The notes below the pieces were generated by a model. The model searched no databases. It was not told where the DNA came from and saw nothing but the letters and a program-made list of their open reading frames with translations. A stretch of DNA of 64,000 nucleotides from Budorcas taxicolor. Lineage: Eukaryota > Chordata > Mammalia > Artiodactyla > Bovidae. How positions within the stretch are numbered: position 1 is the stretch's first letter; every line of letters starts with the position of its first letter. Positions 10,371-22,605 of the stretch are shown one piece after another. The DNA is taken from the NCBI RefSeq assembly GCF_023091745.1, contig NW_026291482.1:124001-188000 (forward strand), given 5' to 3'. A program made the position numbers and the translations under genes.

Positions 10371-13300
10371 TTGAGATGCGACGGGAACGCCGGGAACTCT
10401 TTCCCGACGAAGCAGGGAAAGGATCCCTCATCTCGAGCTACGAGGCGGAAACGGGGCTCCTCTGGATGTGGGCGGGACCCTCGTGATTCCTCTCGAGTGG
10501 AGACGGCTAGGTCGGGGAACTTCTTGATTTGCACCAAGGGTGTGAAGGACCCTTTCGAAGTTCCAGAGGTGAGGTGTGATCCGCCCCGAGACGCCTCAGC
10601 GGAAATGGGCCTCATCTCGCCTGGAGGGGAGAACCTCCTGGATTTTCTCGAGTTGCGGCAGGTCTTCTCGAGTTACGACGGGGACCTCAGGGACCCGCTC
10701 TGGTGGCCTCAGGAAAGGCCAGTCCCCATGGGAGTTGCTAGGGGACCTCTCGGGATTCCTCTCCCGTCCATGCCGGGGCCTCAGTCCTTGTGTGGAGTCG
10801 GGGCCGGAACCTGAGGATTCCTCTCCAGTGTTGCCATGGATCTTGGGGTGCTTCTGAGTCTCCCCAGGGGAGTCAGGCCTCGTCTCGAGTGGGGGCATGC
10901 ACGTGCGCTTTCCTCCCGAGCTGCAGCAGTAGTGTCACGCTTCCTGTCACGTGGATCAAGGGATCTGTGGCTTTCCCTCGAGGCTGTCCCTCGAGGCTTT
11001 CCCACGAGGCTTTCCCACAGGGCTGTGCCACGTGCCACCTTGGTGGGAGTCGATCTTCGGCGTGAAAGACGAGCCGGTGAAGGGAAAAGAGGTTCCTCTG
11101 GAATGGACTGAGACATCTGGGGGACTCTTGGAATGGTGGCACGACCCTGGAGTTCCTCTCGCCGTTCCTGTTGAGAGGGCCTCCTCTTGAGATGCGACGG
11201 GAACGCCGGGAACTCTTTCCCGACGAAGCAGGGAAAGGATCCCTCATCTAGAGCTACGAGGCGGAAACGGGGCTCCTCTGGATGTGGGCGGGACCCTCGT
11301 GATTCCTCTCGAGTGGAGACGGCTAGGTCGGGGAACTTCTTGATTTGCACCAAGGGTGTGAAGGACCCTTTCGAAGTTCCAGAGGTGAGGTGTGATCAGC
11401 CTCGAGACGCCTCAGCGGAAATGGGCCTCATCTCGCCTGGAGGGGAGAACCTCCTGGATTTTCTCGAGTTGCGGCAGGTCTTCTCGAGTTACGACGGGGA
11501 CCTCAGGGACCCGCTCTGGTGGCCTCAGGAAAGGCCAGTCCCCATGCGAGTTGCTAGGGGACCTCTCGGGATTCCTCTCCCGTCCATGCCGGGGCCTCAG
11601 TCCTTGTGTGGAGTCGGGGCCGGAACCTGAGGATTCCTCTCCAGTGTTGCCATGGATCTTGGGGTGCTTCTGAGTCTCCCCAGGGGAGTCAGGCCTCGTC
11701 TCGAGTGGGGGCATGCACGTGCGCTTTCCTCCCGAGCTGCAGCAGTAGTGTCACGCTTCCTGTCACGTGGATCAAGGGATCTGTGGCTTTCCCTCGAGGC
11801 TGTCCCTCGAGGCTTTCCCACGAGGCTTTCCCACAGGGCTGTGCCACGTGCCACCTTGGTGGGAGTCGATCCTCGGCGTGAAAGACAAGCCGGTGAAGGG
11901 AAAAGAGGTTCCTCTGGAATGGACTGAGACATCTGGGGGACTCTTGGAATGGTGGCACGACCCTGGAGTTCCTCTCGCCGTTCCTGTTGAGAGGGCCTCC
12001 TCTTGAGATGCGACGGGAACGCCGGGAACTCTTTCCCGACGAAGCCGGGAAAGGATCCCTCATCTCGAGCTACGAGGCGGAAACGGGGCTCCTCTGGATG
12101 TGGGCGGGACCCTCGTGATTCCTCTCGAGTGGAGACGGCTAGGTCGGGGAACTTCTTGATTTGCACCAAGGGTGTGAAGGACCCTTTCGAAGTTCCAGAG
12201 GTGAGGTGTGATCAGCCTCGAGACGCCTCAGCGGAAATGGGCCTCATCTCGCCTGGAGGGGAGAACCTCCTGGATTTTCTCGAGTTGCGGCAGGTCTTCT
12301 CGAGTTATGACGGGACCTCAGGGACCCGCTCTGGTGGCCTCAGGAAAGGCCAGTCCCCATGCGAGCTGCTAGGGGACCTCTAGGGATTCCTCTCCCGTCC
12401 ATGCCGGGGCCTCAGTCCTTGTGTGAAGTCGGGGCCGGAACCTGAGGATACCTCTCCAGTGTTGCCATGGATCTTGGGGTGCTTCTGAGTCTCCCCAGGG
12501 GAGTCAGGCCTCGTCCCGAGTGGGGGCATGCACGTGCGCTTTCGTCCCGAGCTGCAGCAGTAGTGTCACGCTTCCTGTCACGTGGATCAAGGGATCTGTG
12601 GCTTTCCCTCGAGGCTGTCCCTCGAGGCTTTCCCACGAGGCTTTCCCACAGGGCTGTGCCACGTGCCACCTTGGTGGGAGTCGATCCTCGGCGTGAAAGA
12701 CGAGCCGGTGAAGGGAAAAGAGGTTCCTCTGGAATGGACTGAGACATCTGGGGGACTCTTGGAATGGTGGCACGACCCTGGAGTTCCTCTCGCCGTTCCT
12801 GTTGAGAGGGCCTCCTCTTGAGATGCGACGGGAACGCCGGGAACTCTTTCCAGACGAAGCAGGGAAAGGATCCCTCATCTCGAGCTACGAGGCGGAAACG
12901 GGGCTCCTCTGGATGTGGGCGGGACCCTCGTGATTCCTCTCGAGTGGAGACGGCTAGGTCGGGGAACTTCTTGATTTGCACCAAGGGTGTGAAGGACCCT
13001 TTCGAAGTTCCAGAGGTGAGGTGTGATCAGCCTCGAGACGCCTCAGCGGAAATGGGCCTCATCTCGCCTGGAGGGGAGAACCTCCTGGATTTTCTCGAGT
13101 TGCGGCAGGTCTTCTCGAGTTATGACGGGGACCTCAGGGACCCGCTCTGGTGGCCTCAGGAAAGGCCAGTCCCCATGCGAGTTGCTAGGGGACCTCTCGG
13201 GATTCCTCTCCCGTCCATGCCGGGGCCTCAGTCCTTGTGTGGAGTCGGGGCCGGAACCTGAGGATTCCTCTCCAGTGTTGCCATGGATCTTGGGGTGCTT

Positions 13301-14449
13301 CTGAGTCTCCCCAGGGGAGTCAGGCCTCGTCTCGAGTGGGGGCATGCCCGTGCGCTTTCCTCCCGAGCTGCAGCAGTAGTGTCACGCTTCCTGTCACGTG
13401 GATCAAGGGATCTGTGGCTTTCCCTCGAGGCTGTCCCTCGAGGCTTTCCCACGAGGCTTTCCCACAGGGCTGTGCCACGTGCCACCTTGGTGGGAGTCGA
13501 TCCTCGGCGTGAAAGACGAGCCGGTGAAGGGAAAAGAGGTTCCTCTGGAATGGACTGAGACATCTGGGGGACTCTTGGAATGGTGGCACGACCCTGGAGT
13601 TCCTCTCGCCGTTCCTGTTGAGAGGGCCTCCTCTTGAGATGCGACGGGAACGCCGGGAACTCTTTCCCGACGAAGCAGGGAAAGGATCCCTCATCTCGAG
13701 CTACGAGGCGGAAACGGGGCTCCTCTGGATGTGGGCGGGACCCTCGTGATTCCTCTCGAGTGGAGACGGCTAGGTCGGGGAACTTCTTGATTTGCACCAA
13801 GGGTGTGAAGGACCCTTTCGAAGTTCCAGAGGTGAGGTGTGATCCGCCTCGAGACGCCTCAGCGGAAATGGGCCTCATCTCGCCTGGAGGGGAGAACCTC
13901 CTGGATTTTCTCGAGTTGCGGCAGGTCTTCTCGAGTTACGACGGGGACCTCAGGGACCCGCTCTGGTGGCCTCAGGAAAGGCCAGTCCCCATGCGAGTTG
14001 CTAGGGGACCTCTCGGGATTCCTCTCCCGTCCATGCCGGGGCCTCAGTCCTTGTGTGGAGTCGGGGCCGGAACCTGAGGATTCCTCTCCAGTGTTGCCAT
14101 GGATCTTGGGGTGCTTCTGAGTCTCCCCAGGGGAGTCAGGCCTCGTCTCGAGTGGGGGCATGCACGTGCGCTTTCCTCCCGAGCTGCAGCAGTAGTGTCA
14201 CGCTTCCTGTCACGTGGATCAAGGGATCTGTGGCTTTCCCTCGAGGCTGTCCCTCGAGGCTTTCCCACGAGGCTTTCCCACAGGGCTGTGCCACGTGCCA
14301 CCTTGGTGGGAGTCGATCCTCGGCGTGAAAGACGAGCCGGTGAAGGGAAAAGAGGTTCCTCTGGAATGGACTGAGACATCTGGGGGACTCTTGGAATGGT
14401 GGCACGACCCTGGAGTTCCTCTCGCCGTTCCTGTTGAGAGGGCCTCCTC
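10371..14449. repeat. Pentameric higher-order repeat, copy 1 (period 4079)
   Basis: Five monomers (816, 816, 815, 816, 816 bp) are matched by the next five. Linked variants exactly 4079 bp apart are G10731/G14810 (catgggagt for catgcgagt) and A11250/A15329 (tctagag for tctcgag, an XbaI-type TCTAGA). The 1-bp deletion haplotype at about 12312 and 16391 and the atgacgggg variant near 13122 and 17201 also pair. Confidence 0.85.
12003..12817. repeat. 815-bp marked monomer haplotype (-1 G), occurrence 1
   Basis: This monomer reads gacgggacc (GGG at 12312-12314) where the consensus has gacggggacc. It also carries linked substitutions that extend into the next monomer in my phase: gcgagctgc, gtgtgaagtcgg, gaggatacctc, cgtcccgag and ctttcgtcc (to about 12545). 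The whole set recurs four more times (16.4, 18.8, 19.7 and 22.1 kb). This copy also has private changes (ttatgac and cctctaggg). Confidence 0.9.
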
Positions 14450-17400
14450 TTGAGATGCGACGGGAACGCCGGGAACTCTTTCCCGACGAAGCAGGGAAAG
14501 GATCCCTCATCTCGAGCTACGAGGCGGAAACGGGGCTCCTCTGGATGTGGGCGGGACCCTCGTGATTCCTCTCGAGTGGAGACGGCTAGGTCGGGGAACT
14601 TCTTGATTTGCACCAAGGGTGTGAAGGACCCTTTCGAAGTTCCAGAGGTGAGGTGTGATCCGCCTCGAGACGCCTCAGCGGAAATGGGCCTCATCTCGCC
14701 TGGAGGGGAGAACCTCCTGGATTTTCTCGAGTTGCGGCAGGTCTTCTCGAGTTACGACGGGGACCTCAGGGACCCGCTCTGGTGGCCTCAGGAAAGGCCA
14801 GTCCCCATGGGAGTTGCTAGGGGACCTCTCGGGATTCCTCTCCCGTCTATGCCGGGGCCTCAGTCCTTGTGTGGAGTCGGGGCCGGAACCTGAGGATTCC
14901 TCTCCAGTGTTGCCATGGATCTTGGGGTGCTTCTGAGTCTCCCCAGGGGAGTCAGGCCTCGTCTCGAGTGGGGGCATGCACGTGCGCTTTCCTCCCGAGC
15001 TGCAGCAGTAGTGTCACGCTTCCTGTCACGTGGATCAAGGGATCTGTGGCTTTCCCTCGAGGCTGTCCCTCGAGGCTTTCCCACGAGGCTTTCCCACAGG
15101 GCTGTGCCACGTGCCACCTTGGTGGGAGTCGATCCTCGGCGTGAAAGACGAGCCGGTGAAGGGAAAAGAGGTTCCTCTGGAATGGACTGAGACATCTGGG
15201 GGACTCTTGGAATGGTGGCACGACCCTGGAGTTCCTCTCGCCGTTCCTGTTGAGAGGGCCTCCTCTTGAGATGCGACGGGAACGCCGGGAACTCTTTCCC
15301 GACGAAGCAGGGAAAGGATCCCTCATCTAGAGCTACGAGGCGGAAACGGGGCTCCTCTGGATGTGGGCGGGACCCTCGTGATTCCTCTCGAGTGGAGACG
15401 GCTAGGTCGGGGAACTTCTTGATTTGCACCAAGGGTGTGAAGGACCCTTTCGAAGTTCCAGAGGTGAGGTGTGATCAGCCTCGAGACGCCTCAGCGGAAA
15501 TGGGCCTCATCTCGCCTGGAGGGGAGAACCTCCTGGATTTTCTCGAGTTGCGGCAGGTCTTCTCGAGTTACGACGGGGACCTCAGGGACCCGCTCTGGTG
15601 GCCTCAGGAAAGGCCAGTCCCCATGCGAGTTGCTAGGGGACCTCTCGGGATTCCTCTCCCGTCCATGCCGGGGCCTCAGTCCTTGTGTGGAGTCGGGGCC
15701 GGAACCTGAGGATTCCTCTCCAGTGTTGCCATGGATCTTGGGGTGCTTCTGAGTCTCCCCAGGGGAGTCAGGCCTCGTCTCGAGTGGGGGCATGCACGTG
15801 CGCTTTCCTCCCGAGCTGCAGCAGTAGTGTCACGCTTCCTGTCACGTGGATCAAGGGATCTGTGGCTTTCCCTCGAGGCTGTCCCTCGAGGCTTTCCCAC
15901 GAGGCTTTCCCACAGGGCTGTGCCACGTGCCACCTTGGTGGGAGTCGATCCTCGGCGTGAAAGACGAGCCGGTGAAGGGAAAAGAGGTTCCTCTGGAATG
16001 GACTGAGACATCTGGGGGACTCTTGGAATGGTGGCACGACCCTGGAGTTCCTCTCGCCGTTCCTGTTGAGAGGGCCTCCTCTTGAGATGCGACGGGAACG
16101 CCGGGAACTCTTTCCCGACGAAGCAGGGAAAGGATCCCTCATCTCGAGCTACGAGGCGGAAACGGGGCTCCTCTGGATGTGGGCGGGACCCTCGTGATTC
16201 CTCTCGAGTGGAGACGGCTAGGTCGGGGAACTTCTTGATTTGCACCAAGGGTGTGAAGGACCCTTTCGAAGTTCCAGAGGTGAGGTGTGATCAGCCTCGA
16301 GACGCCTCAGCGGAAATGGGCCTCATCTCGCCTGGAGGGGAGAACCTCCTGGATTTTCTCGAGTTGCGGCAGGTCTTCTCGAGTTACGACGGGACCTCAG
16401 GGACCCGCTCTGGTGGCCTCAGGAAAGGCCAGTCCCCATGCGAGCTGCTAGGGGACCTCTCGGGATTCCTCTCCCGTCCATGCCGGGGCCTCAGTCCTTG
16501 TGTGAAGTCGGGGCCGGAACCTGAGGATACCTCTCCAGTGTTGCCATGGATCTTGGGGTGCTTCTGAGTCTCCACAGGGGAGTCAGGCCTCGTCCCGAGT
16601 GGGGGCATGCACGTGCGCTTTCGTCCCGAGCTGCAGCAGTAGTGTCACGCTTCCTGTCACGTGGATCAAGGGATCTGTGGCTTTCCCTCGAGGCTGTCCC
16701 TCGAGGCTTTCCCACGAGGCTTTCCCACAGGGCTGTGCCACGTGCCACCTTGGTGGGAGTCGATCCTCGGCGTGAAAGACGAGCCGGTGAAGGGAAAAGA
16801 GGTTCCTCTGGAATGGACTGAGACATCTGGGGGACTCTTGGAATGGTGGCACGACCCTGGAGTTCCTCTCGCCGTTCCTGTTGAGAGGGCCTCCTCTTGA
16901 GATGCGACGGGAACGCCGGGAACTCTTTCCCGACGAAGCAGGGAAAGGATCCCTCATCTCGAGCTACGAGGCGGAAACGGGGCTCCTCTGGATGTGGGCG
17001 GGACCCTCGTGATTCCTCTCGAGTGGAGACGGCTAGGTCGGGGAACTTCTTGATTTGCACCAAGGGTGTGAAGGACCCTTTCGAAGTTCCAGAGGTGAGG
17101 TGTGATCAGCCTCGAGACGCCTCAGCGGAAATGGGCCTCATCTCGCCTGGAGGGGAGAACCTCCTGGATTTTCTCGAGTTGCGGCAGGTCTTCTCGAGTT
17201 ATGACGGGGACCTCAGGGACCCGCTCTGGTGGCCTCAGGAAAGGCCAGTCCCCATGCGAGTTGCTAGGGGACCTCTCGGGATTCCTCTCCCGTCCATGCC
17301 GGGGCCTCAGTCCTTGTGTGGAGTCGGGGCCGGAACCTGAGGATTCCTCTCCAGTGTTGCCATGGATCTTGGGGTGCTTCTGAGTCTCCCCAGGGGAGTC

Positions 17401-18528
17401 AGGCCTCGTCTCGAGTGGGGGCATGCACGTGCGCTTTCCTCCCGAGCTGCAGCAGTAGTGTCACGCTTCCTGTCACGTGGATCAAGGGATCTGTGGCTTT
17501 CCCTCGAGGCTGTCCCTCGAGGCTTTCCCACGAGGCTTTCCCACAGGGCTGTGCCACGTGCCACCTTGGTGGGAGTCGATCCTCGGCGTGAAAGACGAGC
17601 CGGTGAAGGGAAAAGAGGTTCCTCTGGAATGGACTGAGACATCTGGGGGACTCTTGGAATGGTGGCACGACCCTGGAGTTCCTCTCGCCGTTCCTGTTGA
17701 GAGGGCCTCCTCTTGAGATGCGACGGGAACGCCGGGAACTCTTTCCCGACGAAGCAGGGAAAGGATCCCTCATCTCGAGCTACGAGGCGGAAACGGGGCT
17801 CCTCTGGATGTGGGCGGGACCCTCGTGATTCCTCTCGAGTGGAGACGGCTAGGTCGGGGAACTTCTTGATTTGCACCAAGGGTGTGAAGGACCCTTTCGA
17901 AGTTCCAGAGGTGAGGTGTGATCAGCCTCGAGACGCCTCAGCGGAAATGGGCCTCATCTCGCCTGGAGGGGAGAACCTCCTGGATTTTCTCGAGTTGCGG
18001 CAGGTCTTCTCGAGTTACGACGGGGACCTCAGGGACCCGCTCTGGTGGCCTCAGGAAAGGCCAGTCCCCATGCGAGTTGCTAGGGGACCTCTCGGGATTC
18101 CTCTCCCGTCCATGCCGGGGCCTCAGTCCTTGTGTGGAGTCGGGGCCGGAACCTGAGGATTCCTCTCCAGTGTTGCCATGGATCTTGGGGTGCTTCTGAG
18201 TCTCCCCAGGGGAGTCAGGCCTCGTCTCGAGTGGGGGCATGCACGTGCACTTTCCTCCCGAGCTGCAGCAGTAGTGTCACGATTCCTGTCACGTGGATCA
18301 AGGGATCTGTGGCTTTCCCTCGAGGCTGTCCCTCGAGGCTTTCCCACGAGGCTTTCCCACAGGGCTGTGCCACGTGCCACCTTGGTGGGAGTCGATCCTC
18401 GTTGTGAAAGACGAGCCGGTGAAGGGAAAAGAGGTTCCTCTGGAATGGACTGAGACATCTGGGGGACTCTTGGAATGGTGGCACGACCCTGGAGTTCCTC
18501 TCGCCGTTCCTGTTGAGAGGGCCTCCTC
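14450..18528. repeat. Pentameric higher-order repeat, copy 2 (period 4079)
   Basis: This is the second copy of the five-monomer unit, carrying G14810, A15329, the 1-bp deletion at 16391-16393 and the atgacgggg variant near 17201. Its last three monomers also serve as the first part of the 3262-bp tetramer series. One period therefore gives way to the other inside this unit. Confidence 0.83.
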
Positions 18529-19343
18529 TTGAGATGCGACGGGAACGCCGGGAACTCTTTCCCGACGAAGCAGGGAAAGGATCCCTCATCTCGAGCTACG
18601 AGGCGGAAACGGGGCTCCTCTGGATGTGAGCGGGACCCTCGTGATTCCTCTCGAGTGGAGACGGCTAGGTCGGGGAACTTCTTGATTTGCACCAAGGGTG
18701 TGAAGGACCCTTTCGAAGTTCCAGAGGTGAGGTGTGATCAGCCTCGAGACGCCTCAGCGGAAATGGGCCTCATCTCGCCTGGAGGGGAGAACCTCCTGGA
18801 TTTTCTCGAGTTGCGGCAGGTCTTCTCGAGTTACGACGGGACCTCAGGGACCCGCTCTGGTGGCCTCAGGAAAGGCCAGTCCCCATGCGAGCTGCTAGGG
18901 GACCTCTCGGGATTCCTCTCCCGTCCATGCCGGGGCCTCAGTCCTTGTGTGAAGTCGGGGCCGGAACCTGAGGATACCTCTCCAGTGTTGCCATGGATCT
19001 TGGGGTGCTTCTGAGTCTCCCCAGGGGAGTCAGGCCTCGTCCCGAGTGGGGGCATGCACGTGCGCTTTCGTCCCGAGCTGCAGCAGTAGTGTCACGCTTC
19101 CTGTCACGTGGATCAAGGGATCTGTGGCTTTCCCTCGAGGCTGTCCCTCGAGGCTTTCCCACGAGGCTTTCCCACAGGGCTGTGCCACGTGCCACCTTGG
19201 TGGGAGTCGATCCTCGGCGTGAAAGACGAGCCGGTGAAGGGAAAAGAGGTTCCTCTGGAATGGACTGAGACATCTGGGGGACTCTTGGAATGGTGGCACG
19301 ACCCTGGAGTTCCTCTCGCCGTTCCTGTTGAGAGGGCCTCCTC
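16082..19343. repeat. Tetrameric higher-order repeat, copy 1 (period 3262)
   Basis: Four monomers (815 + 816 + 816 + 815 bp) match the next four. The first carries the -1 G haplotype plus a private ctccacagg variant near 16569, which recurs at 19831. The second carries ttatgacgggg (near 17200/20462). The fourth carries gatgtgagcggg (near 18623/21885) and again the -1 G haplotype (18838/22100). Private singletons in this copy include gcacgtgcac near 18241, cacgattcc near 18289 and ctcgttgtg near 18398. Confidence 0.88.
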
Positions 19344-22300
19344 TTGAGATGCGACGGGAACGCCGGGAACTCTTTCCCGACGAAGCAGGGAAAGGATCCC
19401 TCATCTCGAGCTACGAGGCGGAAACGGGGCTCCTCTGGATGTGGGCGGGACCCTCGTGATTCCTCTCGAGTGGAGACGGCTAGGTCGGGGAACTTCTTGA
19501 TTTGCACCAAGGGTGTGAAGGACCCTTTCGAAGTTCCAGAGGTGAGGTGTGATCAGCCTCGAGACGCCTCAGCGGAAATGGGCCTCATCTCGCCTGGAGG
19601 GGAGAACCTCCTGGATTTTCTCGAGTTGCGGCAGGTCTTCTCGAGTTACGACGGGACCTCAGGGACCCGCTCTGGTGGCCTCAGGAAAGGCCAGTCCCCA
19701 TGCGAGCTGCTAGGGGACCTCTCGGGATTCCTCTCCCGTCCATGCCGGGGCCTCAGTCCTTGTGTGAAGTCGGGGCCGGAACCTGAGGATACCTCTCCAG
19801 TGTTGCCATGGATCTTGGGGTGCTTCTGAGTCTCCACAGGGGAGTCAGGCCTCGTCCCGAGTGGGGGCATGCACGTGCGCTTTCGTCCCGAGCTGCAGCA
19901 GTAGTGTCACGCTTCCTGTCACGTGGATCAAGGGATCTGTGGCTTTCCCTCGAGGCTGTCCCTCGAGGCTTTCCCACGAGGCTTTCCCACAGGGCTGTGC
20001 CACGTGCCACCTTGGTGGGAGTCGATCCTCGGCGTGAAAGACGAGCCGGTGAAGGGAAAAGAGGTTCCTCTGGAATGGACTGAGACATCTGGGGGACTCT
20101 TGGAATGGTGGCACGACCCTGGAGTTCCTCTCGCCGTTCCTGTTGAGAGGGCCTCCTCTTGAGATGCGACGGGAACGCCGGGAACTCTTTCCCGACGAAG
20201 CAGGGAAAGGATCCCTCATCTCGAGCTACGAGGCGGAAACGGGGCTCCTCTGGATGTGGGCGGGACCCTCGTGATTCCTCTCGAGTGGAGACGGCTAGGT
20301 CGGGGAACTTCTTGATTTGCACCAAGGGTGTGAAGGACCCTTTCGAAGTTCCAGAGGTGAGGTGTGATCAGCCTCGAGACGCCTCAGCGGAAATGGGCCT
20401 CATCTCGCCTGGAGGGGAGAACCTCCTGGATTTTCTCGAGTTGCGGCAGGTCTTCTCGAGTTATGACGGGGACCTCAGGGACCCGCTCTGGTGGCCTCAG
20501 GAAAGGCCAGTCCCCATGCGAGTTGCTAGGGGACCTCTCGGGATTCCTCTCCCGTCCATGCCGGGGCCTCAGTCCTTGTGTGGAGTCGGGGCCGGAACCT
20601 GAGGATTCCTCTCCAGTGTTGCCATGGATCTTGGGGTGCTTCTGAGTCTCCCCAGGGGAGTCAGGCCTCGTCTCGAGTGGGGGCATGCACGTGCGCTTTC
20701 CTCCCGAGCTGCAGCAGTAGTGTCACGCTTCCTGTCACGTGGATCAAGGGATCTGTGGCTTTCCCTCGAGGCTGTCCCTCGAGGCTTTCCCACGAGGCTT
20801 TCCCACAGGGCTGTGCCACGTGCCACCTTGGTGGGAGTCGATCCTCGGCGTGAAAGACGAGCCGGTGAAGGGAAAAGAGGTTCCTCTGGAATGGACTGAG
20901 ACATCTGGGGGACTCTTGGAATGGTGGCACGACCCTGGAGTTCCTCTCGCCGTTCCTGTTGAGAGGGCCTCCTCTTGAGATGCGACGGGAACGCCGGGAA
21001 CTCTTTCCCGACGAAGCAGGGAAAGGATCCCTCATCTCGAGCTACGAGGCGGAAACGGGGCTCCTCTGGATGTGGGCGGGACCCTCGTGATTCCTCTCGA
21101 GTGGAGACGGCTAGGTCGGGGAACTTCTTGATTTGCACCAAGGGTGTGAAGGACCCTTTCGAAGTTCCAGAGGTGAGGTGTGATCAGCCTCGAGACGCCT
21201 CAGCGGAAATGGGCCTCATCTCGCCTGGAGGGGAGAACCTCCTGGATTTTCTCGAGTTGCGGCAGGTCTTCTCGAGTTACGACGGGGACCTCAGGGACCC
21301 GCTCTGGTGGCCTCAGGAAAGGCCAGTCCCCATGCGAGTTGCTAGGGGACCTCTCGGGATTCCTCTCCCGTCCATGCCGGGGCCTCAGTCCTTGTGTGGA
21401 GTCGGGGCCGGAACCTGAGGATTCCTCTCCAGTGTTGCCATGGATCTTGGGGTGCTTCTGAGTCTCCCCAGGGGAGTCAGGCCTCGTCTCGAGTGGGGGC
21501 ATGCACGTGCGCTTTCCTCCCGAGCTGCAGCAATAGTGTCACGCTTCCTGTCACGTGGATCAAGGGATCTGTGGCTTTCCCTCGAGGCTGTCCCTCGAGG
21601 CTTTCCCACGAGGCTTTCCCACAGGGCTGTGCCACGTGCCACCTTGGTGGGAGTCGATCCTCGGCGTGAAAGACGAGCCGGTGAAGGGAAAAGAGGTTCC
21701 TCTGGAATGGACTGAGACATCTGGGGGACTCTTGGAATGGTGGCACGACCCTGGAGTTCCTCTCGCCGTTCCTGTTGAGAGGGCCTCCTCTTGAGATGCG
21801 ACGGGAATGCCGGGAACTCTTTCCCGACGAAGCAGGGAAAGGATCCCTCATCTCGAGCTACGAGGCGGAAACGGGGCTCCTCTGGATGTGAGCGGGACCC
21901 TCGTGATTCCTCTCGAGTGGAGACGGCTAGGTCGGGGAACTTCTTGATTTGCACCAAGGGTGTGAAGGACCCTTTCGAAGTTCCAGAGGTGAGGTGTGAT
22001 CAGCCTCGAGACGCCTCAGCGGAAATGGGCCTCATCTCGCCTGGAGGGGAGAACCTCCTGGATTTTCTCGAGTTGCGGCAGGTCTTCTCGAGTTACGACG
22101 GGACCTCAGGGACCCGCTCTGGTGGCCTCAGGAAAGGCCAGTCCCCATGCGAGCTGCTAGGGGACCTCTCGGGATTCCTCTCCCGTCCATGCCGGGGCCT
22201 CAGTCCTTGTGTGAAGTCGGGGCCGGAACCTGAGGATACCTCTCCAGTGTTGCCATGGATCTTGGGGTGCTTCTGAGTCTCCCCAGGGGAGTCAGGCCTC

Positions 22301-22605
22301 GTCCCGAGTGGGGGCATGCACGTGCGCTTTCGTCCCGAGCTGCAGCAGTAGTGTCACGCTTCCTGTCACGTGGATCAAGGGATCTGTGGCTTTCCCTCGA
22401 GGCTGTCCCTCGAGGCTTTCCCACGAGGCTTTCCCACAGGGCTGTGCCACGTGCCACCTTGGTGGGAGTCGATCCTCGGCGTGAAAGACGAGCCGGTGAA
22501 GGGAAAAGAGGTTCCTCTGGAATGGACTGAGACATCTGGGGGACTCTTGGAATGGTGGCACGACCCTGGAGTTCCTCTCGCCGTTCCTGTTGAGAGGGCC
22601 TCCTC
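19344..22605. repeat. Tetrameric higher-order repeat, copy 2 (period 3262)
   Basis: This is the second tetramer, matched to copy 1 by ctccacagg near 19831, ttatgacgggg near 20462, gatgtgagcggg near 21885 and the -1 G deletions at 19653-19655 and 22100-22102. A third copy does not follow in register. The next monomer (22606) looks like the second monomer of the unit rather than the first, so the series ended with an out-of-register junction. Confidence 0.87.
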
